DNA of 64,000 bases. Source: Paraescarpia echinospica. Its lineage: Eukaryota > Annelida > Polychaeta > Sabellida > Siboglinidae. The notes below the pieces were generated by a model that worked only from the letters and a program-made list of their open reading frames with translations, searched no databases and was not told where the DNA came from. The stretch is from positions 51,258,562 to 51,322,561 of the forward strand of contig CM034541.1 of the NCBI GenBank assembly GCA_020002185.1, in the 5' to 3' direction. The position numbers and the translations under genes are program-made. Positions 47,091 to 58,349 of this stretch are shown here, one piece after another (positions within the stretch are counted from its first letter, which is position 1; each line of letters begins with the position of its first letter).

Positions 47091-48104
47091 AAATCAGTTT
47101 TGAGTGGGGTTCCACAGGGATCAGTACTGGGACCTATATTATTCTTAATATATATAAACGATTTGGACGATGATATAGCTAGCAAGGTGTTGAAATTTGC
47201 AAATGATACAAAAGTGTTTAGAAGGATTGAAAGTGATGGTGATAGACAGCATTTACAAGATGATCTTGACAGGTTGATCAAATGGTCTGAAAAGTGGCAA
47301 ATGTTGTTCAATTTTGGGAAATGTAAATGCCTCCACACAGGACATGGGAACGAATATGTAGAATATACAATGGGGGGAACTGTACTAAGTACTACTGTAA
47401 AAGAAAAAGACTTAGGGCTGACAATTAGTGCCGACATGAAGGTTTCAGAGCAGTGTGGAATTGCAGCTTCAAAGGGAAATCAAATCCTTGGATTGATTAG
47501 GCGAAATATAGCATATAAAGGAAAAGAACTAATAATACCGCTGTACAAAACAATAGTTAGGCCTCATTTAGAATATTGTATACAAGCGTGGAGGCCATAC
47601 CGCAAGAAGGATATAGATATGCTAGAAAGAGTACAGAGGAGAGCGACTAAAATGATACCAAAACTGAGGGATCTTAGTTATGAAAAACGCCTAAAAGAAT
47701 GTGGTTTAACAACACTAGAGACCAGGAGATTGAGAGGAGATCAGATAGAAGTGTTTAAAATATTGAATGGTTATGAAAATATTGATAGAAATATGTTTTT
47801 TTCAGTTAAGAAAGATAGAAAGACTAGAGGACATGAAGTTACATTAGTAAAGGAGCAGTGTAGATTAGACGTGAGAAAGTTCTCATTTTCACTGTGAATG
47901 AATGGAACAGATTATCTTATGATTGTGTGGGTGCTAGTAGTGTGAATATGTTTAAAAATAAAATCGACACATACCTCAGAAGGGCTGGATATATGTAGAT
48001 AAAAGGGTTGGACTCTAGATAAGCCAAAGGGCTTCCTTGTCCACCTGCCATCTAGAGTTAATTCTCTGGATGGCAATCTTGTTAAATCTTGTTAAATCTT
48101 GTTA
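47091..48104 (+). mobile_element. CR1-like LINE, copy 2 (short, joined head to tail to copy 1)
   Basis: Begins at motif B (equivalent to 46078 in copy 1) directly after the TTGTTAAATC tail of copy 1 and runs to the family 3' end with three TTGTTAAATC-like units. Its frame (47034-47897) is open through the AT run that breaks copy 1. Motif C reads FAND instead of FADD (GAT to AAT at 47202-47204), which removes a catalytic Asp. A 7-bp deletion near 47892 ends the frame early. Confidence 0.92.
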
Positions 48105-48109
48105 TCACG

Positions 48110-48830
48110 TTGAGGTTATATGATGATATAGTACCGTGTTGAAGACACGTCATTTTGGTTTCTACATTAGATGATGCTGTGTCTAATTAATATTGACAAC
48201 GTGTCAACAAGAACAACCTAATCGAGATAGGCTTAGGATCTATCAAGTGTTGTTGTTGAAAGATTGATTATGTTATAAAGATAGTGACAACCACCTTAAA
48301 GAAACAAAAGGGCAACAGCAAGAGAAAAAAAGGAAGAAGACCAGATGATGTTTTGCGTTATTATATGAATGATAGATAGGAGTGGAGACATTTGGTGGAG
48401 ACAACAATGCAAGATCAGTGAGGGGGAGAAAAAGATAATAAAAGAAAACAGAAGTCGAAGGTCAGTATCGAGGCCAGCGATACCCCTGACAGGCAGGAAA
48501 ACAGGAGAAGAACAATAGAACCGAAGAACAAATACGACTGGTGGTCATGTACGAGGCCACAGTGAACAAATTACAAATGCATCGATCAGCAGGAACCACA
48601 CATTCTTCTGCGCATGCAGAATGGTAAAAGCGTCGATCGAACTGGCTGTCAGAAGACACGTGTTGGGCCCACACAGTTAACGAACTGAACAAAATATTGG
48701 AAAGAAGAGACTAGCCAGACATGCACACTAATAAATTATAACTTCACAAACTTGCATAGACAAACCGGAACAACAACAGCATCTAACTATAATCGACCAT
48801 CTATGGAGTAAATCAGTTCATTCCTTGACG
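48110..48830. other. no gene recognised
   Basis: Purine-rich spacer without supported features. Confidence 0.4.
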
Positions 48831-49140
48831 GTTCTGCTCAAAACGTAATGTGCTCGTAATATGTAAAACGTAATGTGCGCATAACACGTAAAACGTAACA
48901 TAACAATTGCAGGAACCACGCGCGCGCGGAAAGAACTTTGGGGCGGGAAAATGGCTCTTGCGTCATAGACATGACATCACGGAGTAGACGCAGACACAAT
49001 TTTGAACAAACAACGAGTATCTGCGAACGCGTTATGGCGTTTACGTAACAATACTCTGTGTTTTCTAACATTTTGTAAAGATTATTTTCACGACTGTCTT
49101 CTACCAAGGCATCCCGTCAGGTGACGGGCATTTTTACTAA
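48800..49140 (+). mobile_element. Helitron-like non-autonomous element, copy 1
   Basis: Shares TATGGAGTAAATCAGTT, GTAAAACGTAAC, AGTAGACGCAGACACAAT and the 3' end with 56235-56495. The 3' end has a perfect hairpin CCCGTCAGGTGACGGG (49113-49128), 8 nt, then CTAA followed by T, the layout of Helitron 3' ends (hairpin then CTRR, insertion before T). The 5' end is not defined. Confidence 0.5.
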
Positions 49141-49389
49141 TCACAAATAACACCAACATAAATTGCAATAACTGGGAAAAACATCCACAGAAAAATACCC
49201 TTGATACTGTCTCAGTGCTGAAATATGGGCAAATACTGACCAAACTTACTACTTAAGGTAGTAAGAACTTAGGTAAGAAGTTAAGATGATAATGAAAGAG
49301 GTATATAATGTCTAGGGACATTAGAGAAAGTGGACCTGATCAGTGGTCCACATAGATGGTCCATTTTGTCTACGCTACCTTGACGAGAG

Positions 49390-49675
49390 GAAACTATGAA
49401 TGACACGAACACGGACACGAACAATCCAGTTGGTCTCGCACTGAACATGTACCTCGATGAGAGGATATTACGAAGGAATAACACGAACACGGACACGGAT
49501 AATCCAGTTGGCCTCGCTTCTAGCACGAATCCCCCTTTGAAAGGGGGATACGTTGAAGGAATAACATGAACACGGACATGGATAATCCGGTTGCCTCGTA
49601 CCGCCCACGATATTTCTATGAAAGGACACTACGAAGGAATATCACGAACACGGACAGTCCAGTTAGCTGGTCACT
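49390..49675 (+). repeat. 80-bp minisatellite, 4 units
   Basis: CACGAACACGGACACGGATAATCC recurs (in parts CACGAACACGGACA, GATAATCCAGTTGG) at 49403, 49482, 49565 and 49643; spacing 79, 83, 78 bp. The third unit holds a perfect 21-bp palindrome (49529-49549). Confidence 0.9.
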
Positions 49676-49679
49676 GTGT

Positions 49680-50420
49680 CAATGTCCCCTACGTCGCCAC
49701 GGCTGTGTCCAGCAATGTCATCAGTGATGGATAGAGTTCATAGCGGTAATGAAGATCTTTCCTCGACGCGTCTTTGTCGAAGGCGTCGGTCACCCGGAGT
49801 CCGTGAATAAGCCCCGACAAAGCGTTCAGGCGGAACAACGTATCACACGGCCGGTGTGAAGTTTATGATGTCCAGTAACGTCAATACATCAAATAATTAG
49901 ACTGCCGTACATCCGCACTCCTGCTCACCGCTGTGACGCGTGACATACTTTGGAGCCCCGTTGTTGTGGTCCTGGCTACTGGAGACTATAGCGTGTGTAC
50001 GTTCGATTGTCGGCCGACGTAGTTAGCGTTAGCGCAGCTGGTTTCCATTGACAGAAATCTGGTCACTCAACCGACCTCACGTGTAGCCACGAGAATTAAT
50101 ATTTCGCCTGACAAGTGGAATTCCTCCGGACCCGCCACACTTGTAGTCACCACCTCTTCTCGACAGAAACACGGTCAAGAGAGCGCACTTCAAGCGTACA
50201 GGGCCGATGATACATTCGGTCGAATCTAGGCCGGGATATATTAGATTGTATTGGGAGAAGGCTTCTACTCTGCATGATAAGCAGGTAAGTAAGAACACGA
50301 TTCACGATTAAAAGAGCCAGGCAAGACTGAATATATAGTCGTGTTGTCATTCTTGAATCTTTCGATTACCTCTGTAATCAGTGGTTATACAATCAGTTGG
50401 AGGCACTTGCTTTTCGGGTC
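49680..50420. other. no gene recognised
   Basis: No supported features. Confidence 0.4.
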
Positions 50421-50424
50421 AACG

Positions 50425-50650
50425 ATATGTATATTAAGAGGATACCAAATGGAGGTTATAAAACTATTAGATGTTTATGAAGATATACAATTTTCTTCAA
50501 CACGAACGTGGGTAGTACAACCAAAGAGCGCAATGTAGCATTGGTAAAAGAGCTGTATAGATTGGATATGAGAAATGACTCGTTTTCCCAGAGGGGGATA
50601 ATTGAATGAAACAAATTAACAAGTGATTCCGTTAATGCTAGAAGTGTGTA
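50425..50650 (+). mobile_element. relic of the CR1-like LINE family (3' coding part)
   Basis: GGTTATAAAACTATTAGATG, GCATTGGTAAAAGAGC, GATTGGATATGAGAAATGAC and GCTAGAAGTGTGTAG align in order with 46735-46945. Many differences and indels make it the oldest recognisable copy. Confidence 0.65.
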
Positions 50651-50869
50651 GTAATGGAAGGCTTCTGTCTCGCGAGACAATACTTGCCTTGGCACTTACA
50701 TTCACGCCAGTGTATTGCCAGCATGATGTCTCGCACACTTGATCTGGTGGTTTACCTGGTATGCTTCAATGTCGATAGCAAAACCGCCAACAAGACTGGC
50801 TTGACAGTTGGCTCTGTCAACAGCAACTGATTGCCAGTGAAAAGGGTAAATGCCATAGTTTTCAGATCA

Positions 50870-50938
50870 AGTACATGATAAGAAGTACATGATAAGAAGT
50901 ACATGATAAGAAGTACATGATAAGAAGTACATGATAAT
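50870..50938 (+). repeat. 14-bp tandem repeat, 5 units
   Basis: AGTACATGATAAGA starting at 50870, 50884, 50898, 50912 and 50926, practically identical. Confidence 0.97.
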
Positions 50939-50939
50939 A

Positions 50940-52910
50940 ATACGGACGAAGGAGATGAGGGACACTAAAGATTTAAGGTGATGAGATACCATTAAGAGAG
51001 ATCGAGAAAGGACAGATGGGAATAACCGAGTGGGCGATAATGGCAGAGGACCATGATATGTGGACACGAATCGTCAGGTTTTAACAATGTGTTCGTTTTA
51101 TTTCATATGTATATTATGACACTATATATTATATCTGTGCCACTATATTAACATTTACTGCCGTATTTAGCGTTGGTCAATGTCCATTTGGACAAACTAC
51201 TCCGGTCAACGGTCGGATGTTCCTAGCAGTCAATGTCTCAAGACACTGCTATTGGAGTTGCTGAAATTAACATAAAACTTAAATTTATCTTGCATTCAGG
51301 TAGCGAGAATGTGTATAGAAGGTCGCCGTCACCCGAGTGTGTATTTGTCGTCGTAGGATGAGCTGCTGACAAAAGCGTGACGTTAAGTACGGTGGCTGGC
51401 GTCGCGTTAACAAATGACCGGCCAATGTCCCTCATATATGTACATTAATCACAGAGTGGATAAAGGTGCGTGCGTGTGTGCGTGTGTGCGCGCATGTGCG
51501 TGCGTGTGCGAGTGTATGAGAGCGTGCGAACTTCTGTATTCAAGTACGTGGGAATATTAGTACAGCGGCTAAGGGACTTGATTGTACACTTTTTGACAAA
51601 AGCATGAAGATTATGATATATAGATTATATTAATTTCAAGCTAGGTACCAATCACTATCGACATAGTATCTAGCCGCTATCTTGAATTTTAAAATGGCCG
51701 TCACGGAAATCCATTATCCAGATATATCAGCTTCTAAGCAACTGTTCAAAACATGTTCTTGGTGTCTATCCCAACATTTCCAGGGTCAAGGAATCCATTT
51801 CTGCCATATGCTATATCCTCAGATGACGGCTATATTGAAATTCAAGATGGCTGCCCTGCATATATGTGTTTTACGAACATGATTTTAGCGCCTCTTGAGG
51901 TTGAGGAATCCATGACAAGGATCACAATCAGACTGACTGGTTTGCCAAACACAGTACTTCCCATCATTGCAGATTGCTCCACATTTCGATACAAAGGTGT
52001 TGGATGATGATGTTATCCAGGCGTAGAGTTGACGATGATGTCCAGCAATAATGTATTATATACATTACATCCCAGTTGGCAACTTTCAGTTTTCTTGGTC
52101 GAGGGAAGAAGTCGGCGTGATTAGCATGGGCTCCATTCCCCGCTGTTATAAAAGTCTTTCTCGCCCTGTCATCACAATGATAAGAAGTCTACTCATTAAT
52201 ACTTTTACACTTAGCAGGGTCGATCAAGCAAGGAAACAGCTGTTTGCCCAGGGATTTGGTACGACTTGGAATACACCACCAACAAAACATGCATTGCACC
52301 AACAAGTGATAATTTCGCTATTTGAACCCTTGTGGTTTTCTCGTGTCACATTCTCTGGCTGAAAAATATTTAGCTACAGAAATATACTACATTAGAAATA
52401 TCTCACACTGGAATTTTGAAAGGATGTGTCGACCGATCATTATTACCCTAACCATTATAATAGATACTTTTTTGTAAAATGACCGGCCTATTGTGAATTG
52501 GAGAATGCAATCGTACACAGACCTATCACGATACAAATTGAGCGTTCAACTACCTATTGCATTCAACGTGCTAGATGTTGCATGCCGTGCAATAACATCT
52601 GATGTCAGTCAATGTTTCTAAAGCGGTTATACAAGAAATAACCAAACACGTAGAACGTATTTAATCTTAATAATAATTCGCGCATACATTAACCATATAT
52701 TTTATTGGCATCGCGCGTGATCGGGTCAAGGATTCATATAGTCTTCGATTGGTCGAGCATTGGCGAGAGAAGTCTTGAATGACTAGAACCATTGGTCAGT
52801 GAAGTATTGGGTGAATCGGGTTCTCGGAGGAGTTAATCATTGAATAGGCTGAACGTCACATCAATCAAATCTCAAATGTGTCTCCCACTTTGCCTGAGTT
52901 AAAATGTAAG
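50940..52910. other. no gene recognised; GT tract at 51469-51512
   Basis: 51680-51860 contains short inverted/direct phrases (ATCTTGAATTTTAAAATGGCC, ATTGAAATTCAAGATGGCTG), probably an old repeat. No gene. Confidence 0.4.
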
Positions 52911-52919
52911 TCCTTCTAT

Positions 52920-53110
52920 TGATCTGTAACCTGTTCATAGGAACATTCAGAGCGCTTTACACTTCATCCACAGCAGACCTGTTCATTATAACACCATCTG
53001 GACTTCTCTGGGAACCATTCAGCCACGCTTTATTTACTGCGCAAAGACTATTCGCACCATGACCTATAGGTACTCATTTATACACCTGAACGGAATTAAC
53101 GTAATTGTTC
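52920..53110 (-). mobile_element. SINE body, diverged copy of 57540-57785
   Basis: CTTCTCTGGGAACCATTCAGC, GCGCAAAGACTATTC and TTATACACCTGAACGG correspond in order to CCTCTCCGGGAATCATTCAGC, GCGCGAAGACTGTTC and TTTCTACAGCTGAGAG of the SINE at 57.6 kb. The tRNA-like head is not recognisable. Confidence 0.5.
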
Positions 53111-53114
53111 AAGC

Positions 53115-53678
53115 TTTCAAACGGAAGCTACCATGACTCACAAAAGAGTTAAGCATTGGATGAGCCGAGACCCATATGACGGACAGACGCGTTACTTCTT
53201 CCACCATGTGGCTGCACTCGTCAGATATGTGCCACTCCTGCGTAAGGTGCACGACTGTACATATGTCAAGTCGACTCGCTGCCTGTCTCAAGTCAATAGC
53301 ACTATGGCTCGTATGATTGATAGGCCCCGATGTCTAATTAATATCGCCTTCTTCCCACATGTTTTGTGACGCCGCAATGATATCCCTCTATGTCAACTCA
53401 GGTACTTTCGCAACTGGCACGACCAATGGCTATATCACGTCTCATGTTCATCTCCGAATCCAGTCAGATATTTTGACTGTGTTTACCTATTTGTTTTCGT
53501 TATCCTTCTGGTAAAATCGAAGATGCATTATAAGTTTGGTCTCAAACTCAGTAGTCAGTATTATTTGTTATGATGTGACGTCTTCTGTCCCGTCTTGAGT
53601 AGACATGCTACTATTGTATTGAATACACTTTGAGATAATGCTTTCTCCTTCTGGTATTATCAAAAGCAAGAATAAATA

Positions 53679-53712
<34 letters not shown>

Positions 53713-55140
53713 TTATTTCTGTATCCTACTGGTATAATCAAATATGACACGCTTCATATCCGAACCAATAAAACGAAACAACATGTTCTATGATTCGACT
53801 ACTTCCTGTTCTTGTACGATCATAAAGTCACCACTCTACATTAATATTTTCGCAAATGGCGACAGTGTTCTTACTGATTGCTTTCTGCATCCTTCTGATG
53901 TAACGCAAGAGCACAAGCTCCCAACCCGAAACTGACAACACTTGATCACGTTCCAATATGTTCTGTGACGTGATGAGACTTCTGAAGAGGTGCAAAGCAA
54001 TACTGCAGTAAAAGCAATAAATACACGTATACCGCTTCTTATGATATAAGGGCAGCAGTTGAAGACCTTGTGAATGTTAGAGTATCTACCGGTGATTCTA
54101 CTGAAGCATTTTATACATAACATGTTGATTCAGTGGTATATGTAATATATACTATGGGGTCAAAGAGAAATAAGTTATTTTGTAACCTGGAAATAATGAT
54201 TTAACTGTAGATGTTGGCGCGAAACCAAGTAGATTGGTACTCTGTAGAAATTAAAGATAAGCGGTAGATATACCGCCAAAACGAGTGGACTAGACACAGC
54301 TGTTTCTGTCGCGAGGCAGACGTAATCATTTTGTTTGTCAACTACCATTAGCCTACATCTATTCAGGCCTCCCCGATGTTGTGCTGATTAAGATCGGCAG
54401 ATGCTGTGCGCGTGAATATTCATGCTAATTCGTCTTATCTGCGCATTTAACATCGCTTTGACCTCGATCCCATATCTCGTTCTCGAGAAGCCTCGTTAGC
54501 AAAATTAAAAGGTACAAAAGAATTGTCGTGTTTACACGGTAAAATCATGATGTATATATATTTATTTATTTATATATATATACACCCCCCCACACACACA
54601 TTATGTCATCACATTGGCCGTCAGATACGTTTTAATTGTCCACACTTGTTTCCTATAATTTGGTCATTTATATATTTCGACTCGAACATTGCATACCGAT
54701 ATTGTTTTCTTGATATTCACAACTAGATATCGGTCACGTTATATTTCAAAATAGTGTCCCATTAAAACACACTTGTGCGATCAAGATTCGCAATTAGATA
54801 TACTTTATCCCATATAACATCACATTACGATAACAACGATTAAACTGTGTGCTTTTAAACCGGGTAAGTTGTGTGCTGTTAGATAGCCTATGTCAATGCG
54901 CGCCGCGGTCGATATACCCGGGCGAAATATGAAGCTATGGCCTCGTGTGTAGCTTTCCCGGCAGCTGGGGGTTGTCGGCAGGTATCAGGCGCTGATTACA
55001 GTGAGGTGTTCGGCCCGGACACCTGCGCCGTGTTACAGCAATGCCGTGCCGCAACCTAGTTCCAAGCTGTCGGTGGTACGAGTAGGCCGAATTGCGCTTC
55101 CGTGTACAACCATTGACGGAACATATTACGACAGAATGCG

Positions 55141-55187
<47 letters not shown>

Positions 55188-56225
55188 GGAAGCTGTATGG
55201 CTTGACGGTGTAAGTAAGCCGACGGTGGTATCGCTGTACGTTGATCGAGGAAGACGTTAGCAATTTTAACAGCGGGAGCGTCACGAACAGGTACTGCGGA
55301 TGTCGTAAAATTGATGGTACGTTTACCAATTTCGGTTTCCCTCTACGTCTGGTATGCATGTAGGAGGTAGATTCATACCTACAAAGTTATATTAGTCATA
55401 CGTACGCATCCAAACACACGCATGCATGCACGCAACGCATACACATACACACGTACGGACGCGCGCGCACACACATACACGTCGCACGCACACACGTACG
55501 CACTCACGCACGCACGCACAACGCGCACATACACACGTATGGACGATCGAACGAACAAATGAACGGAAAAACGAACCCGCACGCGCACACTCAAACACAA
55601 ACACACACACACAAGCAAATGCACACGCACATGCACACACAGTTTGTTCACAGAGCACGAATCATATGAGTAGTCTTTTTTTCCCAGCAGTCGTAGATCA
55701 AACTACTGGATATGTTAATTGCATTTTTATGCCGCACTGCCGTACAGTTTGAGGGGATGTTTTTCATTTGAACACCCTCAAAGCGTTTGACAGGTGTATA
55801 AATAACCGAGCCGTGGCTTTGATCTAGTATTCCAACCGCCCGCAGCAGAAACAGTAACAGCAACACCGAGCTAAGTTACGTGTATTTATACGAGGAAATG
55901 TGTGTTTGAAGTAGTGAAGCAATCGTTATAGTTCCAATCGAGTTGAAGGCAGGTTGCCTATTCCGTTATCCGGAATCAGCCATTGCTGTTCATTATTGGT
56001 GGGAAGTTCGTTGAATTAGTTCTATTAAATGTGGGAATCACGCGAACGCGTTAAAGTATAAAAAATCAACAATCTACTTAAAATCTAGCTTGCGTATGTA
56101 TGCATGCACGTAGGTTAACGTTTTCCTCTAACGCAACTTGAACATCGATCGCCAAACATTCAAGGATTAATCTACGACCTCGCGAATAGGACGTAAGACC
56201 TAAATATTTTCACCCCACATATGTT
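53115..56225. other. no gene recognised; several microsatellites
   Basis: Holds (TC)n at 53672-53709, TA runs at 54545-54585 and 55141-55187, and a degenerate CA/CG tract at 55405-55640. Three copies of CTGGTAtAATCAAA lie between 53505 and 53745. No supported coding region. Confidence 0.45.
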
Positions 56226-56234
56226 AAGATTCTC

Positions 56235-56495
56235 ACCTTTTATGGAGTAAATCAGTTGTTCGGAACATAAAACACGCGCGTAGTGCGTAAAACGTAACTT
56301 CACAAACGCAGGGAAACATCGGGAAAACGGCCCGTGTGTCATGGACTTGGCAACACGAAGCAGACGCTGACACAATAATGCGTATGTCTACCCTCATTCC
56401 AATAGCATAGAAATAGTAGGTAACATTTCGTAAATATTACTATCACGACTGTCAACTTTCACGGTATCCCGTCAGGTGGCGGGCATTTTTGTTAG
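56235..56495 (+). mobile_element. Helitron-like non-autonomous element, copy 2
   Basis: Second copy of 48800-49140 in the same orientation, with the hairpin CCCGTCAGGTGGCGGG (56468-56483, one mismatch in the stem), 8 nt, then TTAG followed by T. Internal indels shorten it. Confidence 0.5.
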
Positions 56496-56619
56496 TATTC
56501 GCCATAGGGCATTTTGATTGTTTTGAACATTTTGCGTTCGAAATATTCATACTCCGAACAATCTTCAGGGTTTATTAAATGCAAACTTGCAGGCAGTGTT
56601 CATTCAACATATTTAATCT

Positions 56620-56739
56620 AGTACTATGAACATAATTCTAGTACCATGAACATTATTCTATTACCATGAACACTATTCAAGTACTGTGAACATTATTCAA
56701 GTGCTATAAACGTGATTCTAGTACTATGAACATTATATT
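56620..56739 (+). repeat. 20-bp minisatellite, 6 units
   Basis: AGTACTATGAACATAATTCT and variants, six units of exactly 20 bp with substitutions only. Confidence 0.95.
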
Positions 56740-56829
56740 AAACATAAGGAACATACAACGTCGGTTGAAATAAACAGATTAGTACCATTAGTTCGAATTC
56801 ATGAATGCATTCGCTGAACGATCGTACAC

Positions 56830-57339
56830 GTGTTATGTCGATCTTTGTTCTTTACATCGCTGCCTTCAACTAGTCGTGAGAAACATACGTCAAAAAGGTC
56901 TTCCTATTTATTCACACGATGCCAATTTCGTTGTCAACGGGCTAACATCAATCGTCTAAATACGATTTCCCTCAGGAGTTTCGACTTGGAGCAATTGACC
57001 TTTTCAGGTGGGAAAACGTGCGTTCTGTCCCCATCGTGTTTAATAAATGAAAGAGTGTCTGTTTTGTCTTTCCATCGCGCTAATAACACGTTGGACTTGT
57101 CGCCGCGAATCTTTGAAAATAACAGCGCGATAGGACGTAGGCAACACAATTATATAAACATGGTTGCACGTGGGAGTAAAACATGGTATGGGGCATTTAA
57201 CGGAAGACGGGAAATCAACCGAACATGTATGGAAGGTGACGTTCGATTGAGGGGAACCTTAGAAATAAACAAACAGAAGGTCTCCGTAATATGTAACATG
57301 TCACTTCCAATTCTGAAGATCGTCAATAACATTTGTTGA
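56830..57339 (+). CDS. 169-codon open frame, unrecognised
   Basis: Open from ATG 56830 to TGA. The product is basic and Ser/Arg-rich with a segment ending KVSVICNMSLPILKIVNNIC. No signal peptide, domain or repeat is evident, and no splice or promoter context supports it. Longer than most chance frames in this region, but unsupported. Confidence 0.15.
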   Translation: MLCRSLFFTSLPSTSREKHTSKRSSYLFTRCQFRCQRANINRLNTISLRSFDLEQLTFSGGKTCVLSPSCLINERVSVLSFHRANNTLDLSPRIFENNSAIGRRQHNYINMVARGSKTWYGAFNGRREINRTCMEGDVRLRGTLEINKQKVSVICNMSLPILKIVNNIC

Positions 57340-57539
57340 TGGATGTTAACTCTGATTATAAATACATTTTATCGACGCAAAATTATTTTTTTTCCTTTAG
57401 TGGGCCGCCTAAGCCATTTACCGTATACATCGATTTCACAGGTAAATCAAATGAAACGATAATAGCGCCGCATCTAATCCACAGAAAGATTCGTTCCGAA
57501 CGCTTTACATTTTTTACTTTCTGGCAGAAATTTTCATTC

Positions 57540-57785
57540 CGACACTAACTCGACCTCTCCGGGAATCATTCAGCAACGCTACAATTACAGCGCGAAGACT
57601 GTTCACAGAACAAAAAATAAAGCCACCTCCGTCTACAACCAGGTATTTATTTCTACAGCTGAGAGAACTTGAGCAATGTGGAATGAGCAAAATTGACAAA
57701 GCTTTGAAACCGCAGCAATGGTATTCGAACCTCGGTCGTCTCGATTGAGATTCAGACGTTTTACTGACTGCGCTACTGCGCCCCA
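57540..57785 (-). mobile_element. tRNA-derived SINE
   Basis: Minus strand. The tRNA-like head (57785-57705) has an A box TAGCGCAGTCAGT (57775-57763) and a B box GTTCGAATACC (57731-57721); the first and last seven bases of the 70-nt head (57780-57774, 57717-57711) can pair with one G-T wobble. The body includes CTCTCAGCTGTAGAAATAAA and CCTGGTTGTAGACGG. Weak T- and anticodon stems argue against a working tRNA gene. Confidence 0.75.
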
Positions 57786-57929
57786 CTTCATGGAAATGTC
57801 CTTGGCTTAGCAGCTGTCCTACTACAGGCGGTAGGCGATAACACGACGATAAAGGAAGGTGTTGAATATTCACTTGTAATGGTGTTTGTCTCAATACAAT
57901 AGAGAAAAACCAACCAATGAAAATTGATG

Positions 57930-58345
57930 CAAGTTTCCTTAGTACTTACTTACTTACTTATTACATACTTATTTACTTAGTTAGTCCTCATCGTGTCTAG
58001 TGGCACATGAAGTTGAAACAAGGGACCTTCACTTTTTCTTGTCTGCAGCCTGCATTGCATCCTGGCTCCTGCTCAGATGTAGTTGTTTGAGTTCTTCTTC
58101 TGTAGTTTTACTCCAGGGTTTGGGCCATTTTTCTTTACATTCAGGCATCCCTCTTAGTGCAATCTTTGATAAGATGTTGTGACGAGCATGTTGTTCATAT
58201 TGCTTTGTCCTGTTAATATTTAGTAGTTCTTTGGTTGATACATTTAGTGGCTAGAATACACTCATGATATTTCGAAGGTATTCTGTGTGAAAGGTAGAAA
58301 GATGTCTGAGGTCTAGTTCTGTCATACACAAGCATTCTGAGCCAT
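57930..58345 (-). mobile_element. RTE-like LINE, 3' fragment, minus strand
   Basis: On the minus strand: ECLCMTELDLRHLSTFHTEY, LRNIMSVF then a stop, NVSTKELL, QHARHNILSKIALRGMP, TTEEELKQLHLSRSQD, AADKKK then TGA in place of a Trp codon, RSLVSTSCATRHDED. This is the LESFH...LRRI to ...W-RSLV-ALCA-H-ED series of RTE-like ORF C-termini. A (AAGT)n tail (57943-57962) closes it. Confidence 0.75.
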
Positions 58346-58349
58346 TCCT

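Noticed and set aside
57705..57785. Functional tRNA gene
   Set aside because: Boxes A and B and a pairable acceptor are present, but the T and anticodon stems do not pair well and the sequence continues into a SINE body shared with another locus.
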